64,000 nt of DNA from Xanthostigma xanthostigma (GCA_963575645.1 OY754470.1:9308501-9372500), one strand, 5' to 3'; counted from the stretch's first letter, positions 9,736-20,696 are shown. Translations and numbers: made by a program. The notes: generated by a model from the letters alone, not told the origin.

Positions 9736-10594
9736 GCAGGTACCTATATTTTTACATATTTACTCTAGATACAGCTTATCAAATCGATTTAGCTGAAAAA
9801 TTCCATTGAAAATTAAAATTCAATTTTTTAAAACAATAATTAAAATTAAATTACTGCTATTATTTCGTTTTTTCACAGAATCGAGCTTCCCGAAAATAAA
9901 TTAGTTCTACTTTTTTAAAAAAATGGAATTTATGCGCAATCTACAAACGGGATATCTTATGAAAAATTTCAGTCAGACCTGAGTCATTTTTATGACCATT
10001 CTGTACATATCTTATGTATGTATAACGAGGTCTATATATTTTAATGTGCCATTTCTATTGCAGAAATGAATTCTTCCTTTGATCTGTTTTCTTTGCCACA
10101 CTGTTATTTCAGGAAGTTAATATTATTTGATATTTATTGAACTGATGACAACTGTTTATTAGATTTACTGTTTACATACAAGCTGTCTAGTACAATAATT
10201 AGCTTCTTACACATATAGCTATACTGCAAAATATGTTAAAAAACACTTTTTGGCAGAATAGTGAACTTGTCATTTTCTGAGCAATATTTCAATTTTTACA
10301 AAAGAACAACAAAAATAAAAATAACTTATATTATAGTCCGGTCAAAATAGACAAAAAAATAGTGGCAGACAATAATTGGTACAGGTCTTAGGTACACTAT
10401 CGCAAATGAAATATCAAAAGTCCCCACCGATCCTCCATCTGCTAAAAAATATACTCAAGGTTTCTCTCGTAAACGGTAAATGTTATCTAAAAATAGGTCA
10501 GACAAACGTTAGATCATGCAATCGTCTACAAAAATTGTTCTTATACTTTTTTTCCCTACGAATCACCATTCTTTTTAAATGGCGCTCCGGAAAT
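9736..10594. other. No recognisable feature
   Basis: AT-rich DNA. An 87-codon plus frame at 10376-10639 has no recognised motif and runs into the inverted-repeat element. Confidence 0.45.
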
Positions 10595-11340
10595 GACCCC
10601 GCACAAACTTTATGGGAATTTGGTTCTCGGTTAAATTGACCGAAAATTTTATAATCATTAATTATTCAAATACGCCATTTTGGAAATTTAGATGAAAATC
10701 AGAAAAATTCCTTTCCAAAAAATTTTTATTTTTAATTATTTAATTTTTGAGCGCTTTCGTACAATTATTATTAGTCCATCTTCAGAATTGTTTTTTTACA
10801 AAAATCATTAAAACTGTCAACAAAACTTAAAACAAAAAATCTATCACTAAAAAGCAATTAAAGAAAAATTTTATAGTTTAAAGATCACTAAGAAAAAGTG
10901 TCCATATAGACGCATAGCCTAAAAACCAATAAATTTTTAGCTACAGATATGTTTAGCGAGAATTTATAAGATATAGGGATATCCATTGAATTCACAAACA
11001 TGTTCCATGTTCAACTTTTGTGCTTTTTTTTTAAGAAATAAAAAAATAGTCGAAAACTAGGTAGTGTTGGAAAGTGTTACCCTGTATAAAATAATAATGT
11101 CATATTCGGATTTAGCGCACTCGAAAACATATTTCTAGAGATTAGGATTTTTTAAGATTTTTAATTCAATGGATATCCCTATATCTAAAATCTCGCTAAA
11201 CATATCTGTAGCTAAAAATCTATTGGTTTTTAGGCTATGCCCCCATGGACACTTATTCTTAGCGACCTTTAAACTATAAAATAAAACCATTTTCGATCAA
11301 TTTAACCGAGAACCAAATTCCATAAGGTTTGTGCGGGGTT
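10595..11340. mobile_element. Long inverted-repeat element interrupted by repeat C
   Basis: The left end 'accccgcacaaactt' and 'ttctcggttaaattgac' mirror the right end 'aatttaaccgagaac' and 'ggtttgtgcggggtt'. The arms continue with 'gcctaaaaaccaata' and 'atagggatatccattgaa' on the left, and their complements at 11161-11250. A repeat C copy (10653-10866) splits the left arm. No ORF is present. Confidence 0.75.
10653..10866 (-). repeat. Repeat C, copy 1, with hammerhead-like core
   Basis: Words 'attattcaaatacgcca', 'tttttgagcgctttcg', 'agtccatcttcagaatt' and 'ctatcactaaaaagcaa' occur in the same order at 46568-46757. On the minus strand 10785-10749 reads CTGAAGAT, GGAC, an enlarged loop, GTAC, GAAA, GCGCTC. 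This is a hammerhead-like layout with one stem-II mismatch and an ATAAT duplication in the loop. Confidence 0.65.
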
Positions 11341-11826
11341 CTTAATGTCTGCGTTTTCATTCAATCTTACAGCCTTAACTTCAAACACTTTTTTTTATAA
11401 AAAAGTATGGCAAAGTTAAAGACAGATCAGAAGAAAAATTACGTAGATTATTTTCGCTATCGTTTCATTAATAACCCAACAGCTTAATTTAAACACATTC
11501 TGTGAACAAAAACTGAAAAATTTCTATTTTATTTCGCATTAGAAATTTGTTTTAGAAATTAATCCGGCATTATGACGACAATATAGGAGACTTAATTTTG
11601 GCAAATATGAATTGCGTCTATTCTTCAAACTTATTACGGAGTCAGTGATGACAAAAGATCGCACGCACAGACTATTCTTAATTAAAAAGTTTTAATTCGC
11701 GCGAAGCAATAAATAAAAAAAAAAACTGTCGTCGCTTCAAAACCCGGAGAAAGACACCGTAAGTTACACACGCATATAGTCATCAACATCATCAAGGTAT
11801 ATAAATCTACTGTGAAACATTTCATC
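11341..11826. other. No recognisable feature
   Basis: AT-rich sequence without ORF or repeat ends. Confidence 0.45.
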
Positions 11827-11924
11827 TATACTAACCTATACTAATATACTTATAAAGCTAAAGAGTTTGTTTGGTTGAACGCGCTAATCTCAGGAACTAC
11901 TGGTTCGAATTGAAATTTTTGAAG

Positions 11925-12252
11925 TAAAAACTTGTTTAGCGGCGTTGTACACTTTTTTTGTAATGGGTAAAAAATGTTAAACTCGCGTCAGGAAAAGTAA
12001 GAACTGGGTGAGCGAGAAAACTCTCTAAGTGATAGTAATTGTTTATACAACGTTAGACATCTAGCGTTGAAATATCGTACATAAAAATGCAATCTATGAT
12101 ACAAACCATTATACAACGTTAGACATCTAGCGTTGAAATATCGTACATAAAAATGCAATCTATGATACAAACAATTTTGATCGAAAATTCGTAAGACGTT
12201 AATATTCAAGTTTTCACTTCCGCCGGCACTCCCGGAGTGCAACCCGTCTTTT
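11925..12252 (-). repeat. Repeat F, copy 1, with 60-bp tandem duplication
   Basis: On the minus strand it reads from GACGGGTTGCACTCCGGGAG to AAACTCGCG and 'tgtacaacgccgctaaa'. The inverted copy is at 58750-59095. A block of about 60 bp ('acaacgttagacatctagcg' to 'caatctatgatacaaac') is tandemly duplicated here. I recall this repeat as frequent in Lepidoptera. Confidence 0.7.
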
Positions 12253-12507
12253 TTTTTTGTTGGCGCTGTTGTCGAGATGCAAATTTTTTTGATTTGCCGA
12301 CCAAATTTTTATTTATATTTTTTTTGGATTTCTCACATAAAAAATATATAATCCCAAATTTGTATCCTACCAGCACCTCTCAACATTTTTTAATTCAATA
12401 ATTTTAGTATATTCATTACTTAATAAATAATGAGCGTTTCATTCATAACTGACCGTTTGCCTACCGAGTCCGCTATAATTCTATAAAAAAGTCCGATGCA
12501 TCATAAT

Positions 12508-12660
12508 ACGTCAAATCTTTGATTAACGTCTGATTAGAACTCTTCAATAAATAAAATTATCGACCAGAAACGTTAATGTATTAATTATATATTTTGTTAA
12601 TATATTGTCTGAAAAATTGGTCGATAATTTTATTTATTGAATAATATGTCAATGTTTAAT
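12508..12660. repeat. Family P relic (collapsed hammerhead centre)
   Basis: 'caaatctttgattaacgtc', 'aaataaaattatcgacca' and then 'aacgttaatgtattaatta' to 'gtctgaaaaattggtcgat' are the family P arms. Only the GAAACGTT edge of the central core survives. Confidence 0.65.
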
Positions 12661-12694
12661 AGGTAGTCTACGAATCCGGGCGAAGCCGGACTGT

Positions 12695-13190
12695 TAGTGT
12701 ATTATAAAAATAACAATAGTGACACTTCAAAACTGGGTCCGAGTGGTAAGTGATTCGATCTGAAGCATTCGACGGAATACTTTCAACTGGATTAGGTTTA
12801 GGTGGAACGATGCAATTCTTTCGTCTTGTATAGTGCCCGCGGTGAGAGTTGAAGCCAGGCACGTCATCAATAATATGGCAGTGAACGCCTACTTGCCCGC
12901 AGACAGCGGCGTGTGGAATAAATTCGACATGTCCATTTATAGCGGTAGAATAAAAAAATCAATGGATCTCCGAAACAGCCAATAGCAAGCTAGAAGGCGG
13001 GCGCAATGCGTTCAGGTCACTATGACGCGGTGGCTTCATCTTTCGCCGCAGCTATTCTATGACTGATCTCGAATTTGTCGCCGTATAAGGCTCGGCTCGG
13101 GGCTCCTTATAGCATGGCACAATCCATCCAGTGCTGTGTTGCAATGAATACACGGATAGGTAAGGTTAGGTATGCAGACGTGAAAACTTA
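12695..13190. other. Less AT-rich stretch, no gene recognised
   Basis: Base composition is visibly more balanced than in the surroundings. It includes 'gccttacttgcccgcagac'-like text and 'ctcggctcggggctcctta'. A 64-codon minus frame (12668-12862) shows no family motif. It could hold a diverged exon or an old element. Confidence 0.3.
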
Positions 13191-14029
13191 CAGGCGTCGT
13201 ATGAAATATTAAGCACTTATTTTTAACGAAAAAAGTACATTAATTTATATAATAGTAGGGGTTGAGTTTTTAACGTGGCCTGAATCTATTTTTGTAAGCT
13301 GAATTTAACTTCTTTAAGTAGTTTACAAGCACTGAATTTACTACTTCATTGTTACGTATTTTTATCACATTTTTATTGAAATTCAAATAAATTTCACGTA
13401 AAATAATTAGTGAACAAACTTTTAACACCATTCTATTTTTTAGTTTACAATGGGAAGTGTGCAGTAAAAACTTCATTATTTATGTATTTTTTCGTCCTAT
13501 AATGTTATAAACCAAAAAAGCTAAAACGGTGTATAAATTTACACTAAAATCCCCATCTGAAATAATTTTAATATTAAAACTTTCGAAACTCAAATTATTA
13601 CGATTCAATCTGCGAGTTTTAATATTATTAATTTACTTTCATTATTAAAATTAAGTACAAAATTACTATGATCCATATGTTGCATTCATAAGCTGTAGAG
13701 TCTGTAATTTGACAATAACAAGATTTTTATGTGGTTAGTATTTAAATTACATTAACAATATAATATTTTTGTATTTAAATTAAAAACAAAAAAAATGTTT
13801 TTAAACCGCAACAACATGCTACGCACGTACACAGTAACAGTTCTAATACAAAACAAGCGCCCGCTACCGGTGCGTTTATACAGCACAATATGAGAGTTCT
13901 CGCATAGAACACGGTACGACAACTAGGCTAACAGATATAGCAACGAGGTACAATACAGTTCAGTAGTCCATTTGAAACTTTGCAATTACACGCTTAGTTG
14001 GTAAACTGACCGATATCTATATCGATGTA
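13191..14029. other. No recognisable feature
   Basis: Very AT-rich apart from a short patch near 13850-13930. No ORF of note. Confidence 0.45.
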
Positions 14030-14170
14030 TGGTGACAACAGTTTTCCAACGGCTAAGCGGGAAAAATCTTCAAAACTCGATTTCCGTGATGGACGAACTA
14101 TTTAGATACCTACAAGTTTGTACGGAAACCTCGGTGCGCGAATCTGACTCGCACTTGGCCGTTTTTTTTT
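14030..14170 (-). repeat. Repeat G, copy 1 (lepidopteran 'gagtcggactcgcgcac' type)
   Basis: Words 'ttttccaacggctaagcggg', 'cgatttccgtgatggac' and 'ctacaagtttgtacgga' mirror 63733-63870 on the other strand. The phrase 'gtgcgagtcagattcgcgcac' in complement is a common lepidopteran repeat signature. Confidence 0.7.
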
Positions 14171-14318
14171 TTAGTTTGACTGGATTGCATTGCTGATGTC
14201 TTATACATCGTCGTCCGCCTTACGTAAAGTCGGTATCTCATAAAACATCGAAAGTTAGTTTAAATCCAAGTTAGTACTTAACTAAGTAGGCTTCGAATAA
14301 TTAAACTGGGTGTCGACC

Positions 14319-14531
14319 ATAGAGATATAAATAACTAGAGTACGCTAGTGCGTATGCTTGCCAAAAGTGAAAATGTCCTCAGTTAAGAAAAAACCAGAAA
14401 TTCGTTTACTCAAATCAGCATTGTTTTGCATCATTAATTACTATAGAAATAAGGAACTGTTCTCTCTCTCTCTTAATTGCAGACACTTTCACTGCTCTCT
14501 CGCATAATCTATTGTAATACCTCTATGGTGT
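14319..14531 (+). mobile_element. CCATAGAG-family MITE, copy 2
   Basis: It is bounded by ACCATAGAG and its complement CTCTATGGT. Internal words are the reverse complement of the copy at 3283-3503. No ORF. About 212 bp. Confidence 0.75.
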
Positions 14532-15129
14532 CCACAGAGATATTGTAGTTTATAGATGATCGACAACTGAAGCCATTAGCCGAGCTGGGTGTCATAATTT
14601 TAGATATTCTACGAAATACAAACTTCCACAAGATGGACAAAAAAAAACGCGCAACAAAAAACCGTTACTGTACTTTATTTGGAGAAACTTTAAAATTCGT
14701 GAACAATCAATTTTTCAATACTTGGCTACACGTGGTTTTTACTGTTAAACAAACAATTCCATTCATAGGCACACGACGTGAAAAACAATTATTTTTTTTA
14801 ATAATAGTTCTCACAGATTTTAGCCGATTATTGTTAAATATCAGTGCACGTGGACAAAAGTTATTGAGTATTTTTTTATTAGCACAATAAGGGTGCATGC
14901 ACACGCTGAACTCTGTACACAACAAAAGCCTTAAACATAATATGTGAAATAATAGCTGCGAACCCACTAACACTGTTTGTTTCAGAAAAGAACGAACACC
15001 TAAAAATTAAAAAGCAGTTTTTTCAAAGGATATTTTAGCTGTCAAGGCTTACCGCACCTAATACCATTTCATATTTTCGAATTATTATTATTTTTAGCAG
15101 ACTTAAAAAAAGAGGTTCTCAATTCGACA
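14532..15129. other. No recognisable feature
   Basis: Overlapping frames of 85 and 88 codons on opposite strands (14633-14973) have no motif. A 'tttgtttcag' acceptor-like word at 14975-14984 has no exon after it. Confidence 0.45.
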
Positions 15130-15650
15130 TCTACAGTACGTTCACCGAAAGTGGTAATAGCGAATAATTCGTGTATCCTACTAAAAAAGTTTTTTGTTCA
15201 ACTCAAGCCATCTTAATACGGCACGCGACCAGAATCTATCCAGTGATGATTTTAGACACCTGACATCAATGAGCATAATATCCTCAAGCTCAAGATAATT
15301 TAGGTATTCTTTTTATTAGGTACCTTTATATGAAAATTGATTTAAACTAAATAAATAAAGATTTTAATTTAGTATGTGTTTTAGTTTTTAATTTAGAGTC
15401 TGTCCCGCTAAGATACCCTAAATCTTATAAATGGCCCTTTAAAAAAGTCAATCTGACACCCCTGCTTTAAACTCAACCGGATGTGTATATACATTTTCGA
15501 AATCTCCTTTTTTTTATCTTTGAATTCATATAAAATTTTCATAAGGTTACATAAGAAAATATTCGAGAAAAACGTTATCAAGTTATTAGTGAAATACACA
15601 GTAATAATTATTATTGTGTATTTATTTAATAAATTTTAATACACTGTAAC
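15130..15650. repeat. Repeat E plus partial foldback, copy 1
   Basis: 'gttcaccgaaagtggtaat' to 'gtgtatcctactaaaaa' (15130-15215) recurs at 21928-22020. 'aaattttcataaggtta', 'attcgagaaaaacgttat' (15530-15585) recurs as both arms of the foldback at 22402-22618. The two words lie in the same order and spacing class in both places, so this is one old element with the second arm lost here. Confidence 0.55.
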
Positions 15651-16099
15651 ACATGCGCCGGCTGTAGGCCGCACCAAAAATCATATTATAGTAAATTGAA
15701 TAGCGCGCGCTTTTCTCACTTCCGTAACGCATTTCCGTTGCGTTTATAAACTTACTTCCGTTATCGAGAACTAAGATCTTGACAACGCTGCCGAGAACAA
15801 ACTTCTGAGAAACGGATTCTGAATGAATAACACGGGAGGTGAATAATACGGGAATATGCACACAATAAGCGGCGGTAGCAATGCATGAACACCTCCAGGC
15901 AAAAGTGCAATTTAAGCACATAAGGTTAACTATAGGTAGATATTACCTTTATATTGGGGTAAATGATAATGCATAGGGGTAAATATTACTCTATAGTGCT
16001 CACACATATTATACAGGTCGGGTGCAATATAGCAACTTGGGCAAGATTTGTACGGTTTGTGCATACTGATATCCTAGATATTGAATATATACTCTAACC
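15651..16099. other. No recognisable feature
   Basis: A 99-codon minus frame (15622-15921) shows no motif. Repeated 'ggggtaaat' words at 15956-15985 are minor. Confidence 0.45.
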
Positions 16100-16417
16100 C
16101 GGTGTTTCCCAACGTGGGGCCCACGCCCCACAGGGGGCAATTTGATTGTTAAGGGGGACAATTCTTAACTCTTTCGCTTCGGGCCATTTAAATGCAATAC
16201 TAGATTTCGGTGCCAAATTTAACGAAAAAAGCAAATTATATTATGTTTTGAAAATTTACTTATTGCGTTTCGTTAACAATTTCCTAGTGATTTCTTCCTG
16301 AAACCTAACATTTAAGTTTCTTAAGTGAACTATTCAATTTTGTAATATCAAAAATTATGTATGTTACATAGAAGAGGGGGGCATAAGAATTGGCACAAAA
16401 AAGGTTGGGAAACACTG
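16100..16417. mobile_element. Non-autonomous hAT element, perfect target duplication
   Basis: The left terminus is CGGTGTTTCCCAACGTGGGG and the complement of the right is CAGTGTTTCCCAACC. It is flanked by CTCTAACC on both sides (16092-16099, 16418-16425). The 318-bp interior includes 'gggcccacgccccacaggggg' and no ORF. Confidence 0.9.
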
Positions 16418-17597
16418 CTCTAACCTCTTATTTATAGAAAGCGTCATAATATGTATAAGAAAAACATTTATTTCACTGTTATAGTGATAAATATATCCAT
16501 CGCGTATTATTAGAGGTCAGACAGCACGGGGAAAATTGTCAAAAGCCTCTGCGAGACCGTGCAACTAAGGAGAAAAAAATCCGGACCCCACCTGGAAAAG
16601 CCCCGGTATTCCCTGAAGCCAGACCGACGATGGACAGTCAGATGTTGACGAAAATACGAATAATATCAACTCAATAAGCGTAAAAATAGTTTCTTTTTGA
16701 TGCAATCAATTCTTCTTCTGTGACATAAACTTAAATACTTAGTGGCCGCCATAGAGACCAATCATAAAAAACCTTTATTAATTTGAGATTAAACGTTATA
16801 AAACGTATTTCTCCAATAGTGTAGGAGGAAACAATTTGAGTGAAAAGTGTGAACTAAAAAATGTTGAAAATAGAGTCTGACTGTACAAGCCAATATCATA
16901 TGCATACTTAGTAGTTTTAATCTTGAAGTGAAATGTTTATTATAAAAATATCTATATTATAAATATCGCTTTAATTTTGTGTCATTTTTTTTCAATTAAT
17001 TATTTTTTAATAAACATTAAGAGAAAAAATCTGTGTCAATTGGATTTTGATTTTATGAATTACGTTATTAATGACGGACGGTCCGCCAGCTGACGTCATT
17101 CCAGCGCTTACACTGATCTATTAGATGGAACGAAATAGTCCCTATACCATCACGTTCAACCTGTGTGTAATATGATAGCTTCGGCTGTATAAATACGTTC
17201 ATATTCTTATCAATAACGTATAGAACGTAGATTATAATATAGCTGCGTAATGTAGTTTGCAGAGGGTTGAAAGGTGTACACGTAGACTGTAGAGGGTTGA
17301 ATCACGACGAGGGCGAGTCTGCCGTGTGTCACGTTTTGTCCCGTGAGTCCCGTGCGCGCTCTAACAATAGGACCGAAAGCCGAAAGGTACACAGTCTCAG
17401 AGGTATATGTGTGTATTTTTATATATGCAAATCCTATTGTTATAGAGAATTGATCGTTTATTTACCCTGAGGCCTTTTATAAATGTATACTATTTATATA
17501 TACCTACCTATACGTTCGCTTCCTAAGTGAAACGGTAGACTATCTTGAAATAAAAAGAAGATAGCTAGACCATTTCAATAAAAATAATTGTATATAC
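16418..17597. other. No gene recognised; one less AT-rich patch
   Basis: 16515-16660 has 'cctctgcgagaccgtgcaac' and 'ccggaccccacctggaaa' and is compositionally distinct. It could be a fragment of a non-LTR element or SINE, but I cannot place it. Opposing frames of 60-67 codons at 17210-17470 show no motif. Confidence 0.35.
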
Positions 17598-17895
17598 TGT
17601 TAGCGACTAGATAAGATACAACAATTATTAATAAATTATCATTCAATTTGTAATATATTTTATTTAATTCTTTCACACTTCTTCACATCTTTTATTACAA
17701 GCGTCATCCGCTTTGTCTATTCATTGTCTGATGGCTACTAACTACCGCGTGGGTCCATGTACTTTCCGTGTTGGCTGGTTCCACGCGTCCCCTCGTGTCA
17801 TTGGTCAGCATGTCACGTGGGAAGGCACAGCTACACACACAGAAATACCACAGCTTGTGTACACTGTACAGTAGGTGCACTACGCCTTTCTTACA
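17598..17895 (-). repeat. LTR (3' LTR if the element is read on minus)
   Basis: 298 bp, TG...CA bounded, apparently identical to 20029-20326. It contains an AT-rich stretch with 'taatatattttatttaatt' and a GC-rich half with 'ccacgcgtcccctcgtgtc'. Small open frames in it recur in the other LTR and are not genes. Confidence 0.9.
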
Positions 17896-17958
17896 ATCGG
17901 CCCTTCCTGACAATAGGAGCGTCCCCGCGAACTCTACTTCAGTGGTAACAGGAGCACC

Positions 17959-18183
17959 CTACTGAAAACAAAAGCATTTTACCAATTTTGCATAAATTTC
18001 TGTTGCGGTTTGACGAACCACATCACGATACTTTAGACCGCGAAAATAATAAACAAAACGTCCGCGTGGTAATGAATAGCACATTGGTCTATTCTTCGTG
18101 GACCACCGTCGCAATACCACCTGAGCTTCTTCAACGTTTCGCCACTCTGAGTTGACGCAGCCAATCGAACTGAGCCCCATCAT
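17959..18183 (-). pseudogene. BEL/Pao pol C-terminal remnant (DUF5641-like)
   Basis: A 74-codon frame with WR at residues 14-15, VVL at 22-24, GR at 41-42, then RDVVRQTATEIYAKLV (53-68). The known BEL/Pao pol C-terminus has the order WR..V..GDVVL, WPLGRV, a pG.DG.vRvv.v.T segment, and R/K-x-x-x-KL. The spacing here matches this order loosely, though the usual tryptophan before PLGR and the DG are absent. It lies just inside the lower LTR, where pol ends in such elements. No other pol domain remains. By itself it would encode no known activity. The alternative is a chance resemblance. Confidence 0.45.
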
Positions 18184-18211
18184 ACAGGCTCACTAGATCG
18201 GTGTCGGTGTG

Positions 18212-18852
18212 CTCGACTTGTGTCTACATGCTCGCCCTACGTCAGCTCGCTCGACTTGTGTCTGCATGCTCGACCTGCGGCAGCACACTGGACCCGCGTC
18301 AGCTCGCTCGACTAGTGTCTGCATGCTCGACCTGTGTCAGCACGCTCAACCTGCGGCAGCAGACTGGACTCGCGTCAGCACACTGGACCCGCGTCAGCAC
18401 GCTCAACCTGCGGCAGCAGACTGGACCCGCGTCAGCACGCTCGTCTTGTGTCTGCATGCTCGGCCTGTGTCAGCACGCTCGACCTGCGGCAGCACACTGG
18501 ACCCGCGTCAGCACGCTCGCCCTACGTCAGCTCGCTCGACTTGTGTCTGCATGCTCGACCTGCGGCAGCACACTGGACCCGCATCAGCACGCTCGTCTTG
18601 TGTCTGCATGCTCGACATGTGTCAGCACGCTCGACCTGCGGCAGCACACTGGACCCGCGTCAGCACGCTCGACCTGCGGCAGCACACTGGACTCGCGTCA
18701 GCACGCTCGTCTTGTGTCTGCATGCTCGACCTGTGTCAGCACGCTCAACCTGCGGCAGCACACTGGACCCGCATCAGCACACTCGACCTGTGTCAGCACA
18801 CTCGGCCTGCGTCTGCTTGACTTTTGGCAGCGCGCTCAACCAGCATCAGCAC
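18212..18852. repeat. 19-bp GC-rich minisatellite, about 33 units
   Basis: Units such as CTCGACCTGCGGCAGCACA, CTGGACCCGCGTCAGCACG and CTCGTCTTGTGTCTGCATG follow one another at a constant 19-bp step. Because 19 is not a multiple of 3 and the unit has no stop in any plus frame, all three plus frames stay open for more than 200 codons. These give repetitive Cys/Arg/Ser/Gln/Leu-rich translations. I read this as a non-coding minisatellite inside the LTR element, far richer in GC than its surroundings. Variants are interspersed, suggesting unequal exchange or slippage. Confidence 0.9.
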
Positions 18853-18918
18853 GTTGTGGAGTTCACCATCCAATTCTCTCGCATTTGTTCGCCATTGACT
18901 TCACAGGACTCGATAGTT

Positions 18919-18982
18919 CACAGGACTATCAAACAACCATAGTACACAGGACTATCAAACAACCATAGTACACAGGACTATG
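18919..18982. repeat. 26-bp tandem repeat inside the LTR element
   Basis: CACAGGACTATCAAACAACC plus ATAGTA occurs twice back to back (18919-18944, 18945-18970), then a third partial copy. Related 'cacaggtct' and 'acaggcct' words continue to about 19260. Confidence 0.8.
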
Positions 18983-20028
18983 TAACGGTTCACAAGACCA
19001 GAAGTAAAGAAACACAAGTCCTTCACTCCTTTGTCAGTCTCAGGGCCCTTGAGTACTGACCAATTCAAACAAATCCAATAAGGAGAAGCTCATTCTCCTG
19101 ATACAAACAACCATTTAGTAGAACACAGGTCTACCAAACCAAAGTCAACAAAGAGAAGCTCTATTTCTCTGGAATAAAACATTCTATTACATAATAGCAA
19201 TGATCAATGCGTGCCGCCACAACGAACTGGCGTCTGATACAACACAGGCCTGCCAAACCTGTCAATTCAATTCAAGTATTATCTCAATATTTTAGCAAAA
19301 CTGTGTTTTCGCGTCAGGTGAATAACATTTTGCAAACAAATACTACTTTGACCAATTAAGTTGTTCACTGGACATTATTACAACAAGGCAATTTGACATG
19401 TAACAACAATTCAATTTTCAACAAATCAATGCGGCAAAGCAACACTATTCATATTTCTATCAAACAACACAACAAGGCATTACTATTTTAATAAATCACA
19501 TGATCAATGATCATTCTATTCAAACAACAAAAAAAAGCAACATTTCAGTAAAAATCTCGGTGGACGTTATCAGTAAATTTCAGCAAGTTACATGATAAAT
19601 AAGCAATACTTCTATTCGAACAATACAAAAATCAGTGGTATTTCAATAAGTCGCGTGATAAAAAAAAAACTATATTTCTATTCGAACATTTCGATGAGCA
19701 AGCAAACAAATTCAGATCTCATCCATTTAGCAATAATTGACAATATTAACAGCACACACAAAAAAATAGTCAATATTAAAACATTACGTAGACCAACGTA
19801 ATTGTATCAAATAAATTATTATTATTATTTTTTTTTTTCAATAACCAGCAATAATGACAATACTATAAAAACAGTTTAGTTTCAACATTACTGTCGCTGC
19901 CTCAGCACACAAAGAACGCAATATACACACAGCACAATATGGCGGACAACGGAGCCATAAAACATGTTGTGATAAAACACAAAAAAAAAACAAAATTACG
20001 GCACGTAGGCCAATCCTCACTTCTGATT
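18983..20028 (-). other. Interior of the LTR element without coding sequence
   Basis: Rich in CAA/ACA words ('caaacaacaca', 'caacaaggca'), with loosely repeated 'aatcacatgatcaatga'-like phrases. An A run (19980-19990) precedes the upper LTR. Read on minus, the bases just inside that LTR are AATCAGAAGTGAGGATTGG. I could not match them confidently to a tRNA 3' end as a primer-binding site. Confidence 0.6.
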
Positions 20029-20326
20029 TGTTAGCGACTAGATAAGATACAACAATTATTAATAAATTATCATTCAATTTGTAATATATTTTATTTAATT
20101 CTTTCACACTTCTTCACATCTTTTATTACAAGCGTCATCCGCTTTGTCTATTCATTGTCTGATGGCTACTAACTACCGCGTGGGTCCATGTACTTTCCGT
20201 GTTGGCTGGTTCCACGCGTCCCCTCGTGTCATTGGTCAGCATGTCACGTGGGAAGGCACAGCTACACACACAGAAATACCACAGCTTGTGTACACTGTAC
20301 AGTAGGTGCACTACGCCTTTCTTACA
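20029..20326 (-). repeat. LTR (5' LTR if the element is read on minus)
   Basis: 298 bp and apparently identical to 17598-17895. Followed by ATAC, the target duplication. Confidence 0.9.
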
Positions 20327-20640
20327 ATACTTTTATCTACAACAAAAACCAAATTATAAAACATTCATGAATGAAGTATTAGTCAGAGTGCCCGTCGGCA
20401 AAAATTTTATTGATACATACTCTCCCCAAACTTTGTATATGGCTTTATTAGACCTAGTCTGACACCTATTTCCTCTAGATTTTTCTTGGTTTTGGGGCGT
20501 TTTCCCTCTAAATTTTCCGAAAGATGTCGTTTTGACGACATGTAAAAATTTATAGATACTATTTGTTTTTTTAAATGGATAGCCTAAAATCTTCAACCAA
20601 AACGCTAAAATATTGTTCTCTAACAAATAACATGAACCGA
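20327..20640. other. No recognisable feature
   Basis: A 112-codon minus frame (20354-20692) is open but has no motif and runs through the hairpin at 20641. Confidence 0.45.
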
Positions 20641-20696
20641 TTAAAATGTCTGACACCTCGAATATGTCGAACATATTCGAGGTGACAGACATTTTA
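20641..20696. repeat. Near-perfect 27-bp-arm hairpin
   Basis: TTAAAATGTCTG then CACCTCGAATATGT pairs with ACATATTCGAGGTG then CAGACATTTTAA, with one mismatch and a 3-base loop. No terminal target duplication other than the TTAA that forms part of the arms. Confidence 0.85.

Larger units (their letters stand above)
11827..12694 (+). mobile_element. Helitron-like composite element
   Basis: The head 'actaatatacttataaagct' and 'caggaactactggttcgaat' match the Helitron at 7884. The end 'cgaatccgggcgaagccgg' followed by ACTGTTAG resembles its hairpin-plus-CTAG end. In between lie a copy of repeat F (11925-12252) and a family P relic (12508-12660), so the element is nested or chimeric. Confidence 0.5.
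17598..20326 (-). mobile_element. Young non-autonomous LTR retrotransposon, BEL/Pao-like
   Basis: Two direct repeats of exactly 298 bp (17598-17895 and 20029-20326) look identical, begin TGTTAGCG and end CTTACA. They are flanked by ATAC on both sides (17594-17597 and 20327-20330), a 4-bp target duplication. The 2.1-kb interior lacks gag, protease, reverse transcriptase and most of integrase. It contains a 19-bp minisatellite and, on the minus strand near the lower LTR, a 74-codon frame resembling the C-terminal domain of BEL/Pao pol. This fixes the sense strand as minus by inference. Identical LTRs imply recent insertion, so mobilisation must have used another element's enzymes. Confidence 0.85.

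Noticed and set aside
17896-17940. Primer-binding site next to the lower LTR for a plus-strand element
   Set aside because: No TGG-type tRNA complement follows the LTR. The pol-like remnant and overall order favour the minus strand.
18201-18968. Three overlapping open frames of 202-255 codons with a repetitive Cys/Arg/Gln-rich translation
   Set aside because: They are produced by a 19-bp tandem unit lacking stops, in all three plus frames at once. No single frame is favoured and the array lies inside a non-autonomous LTR element.
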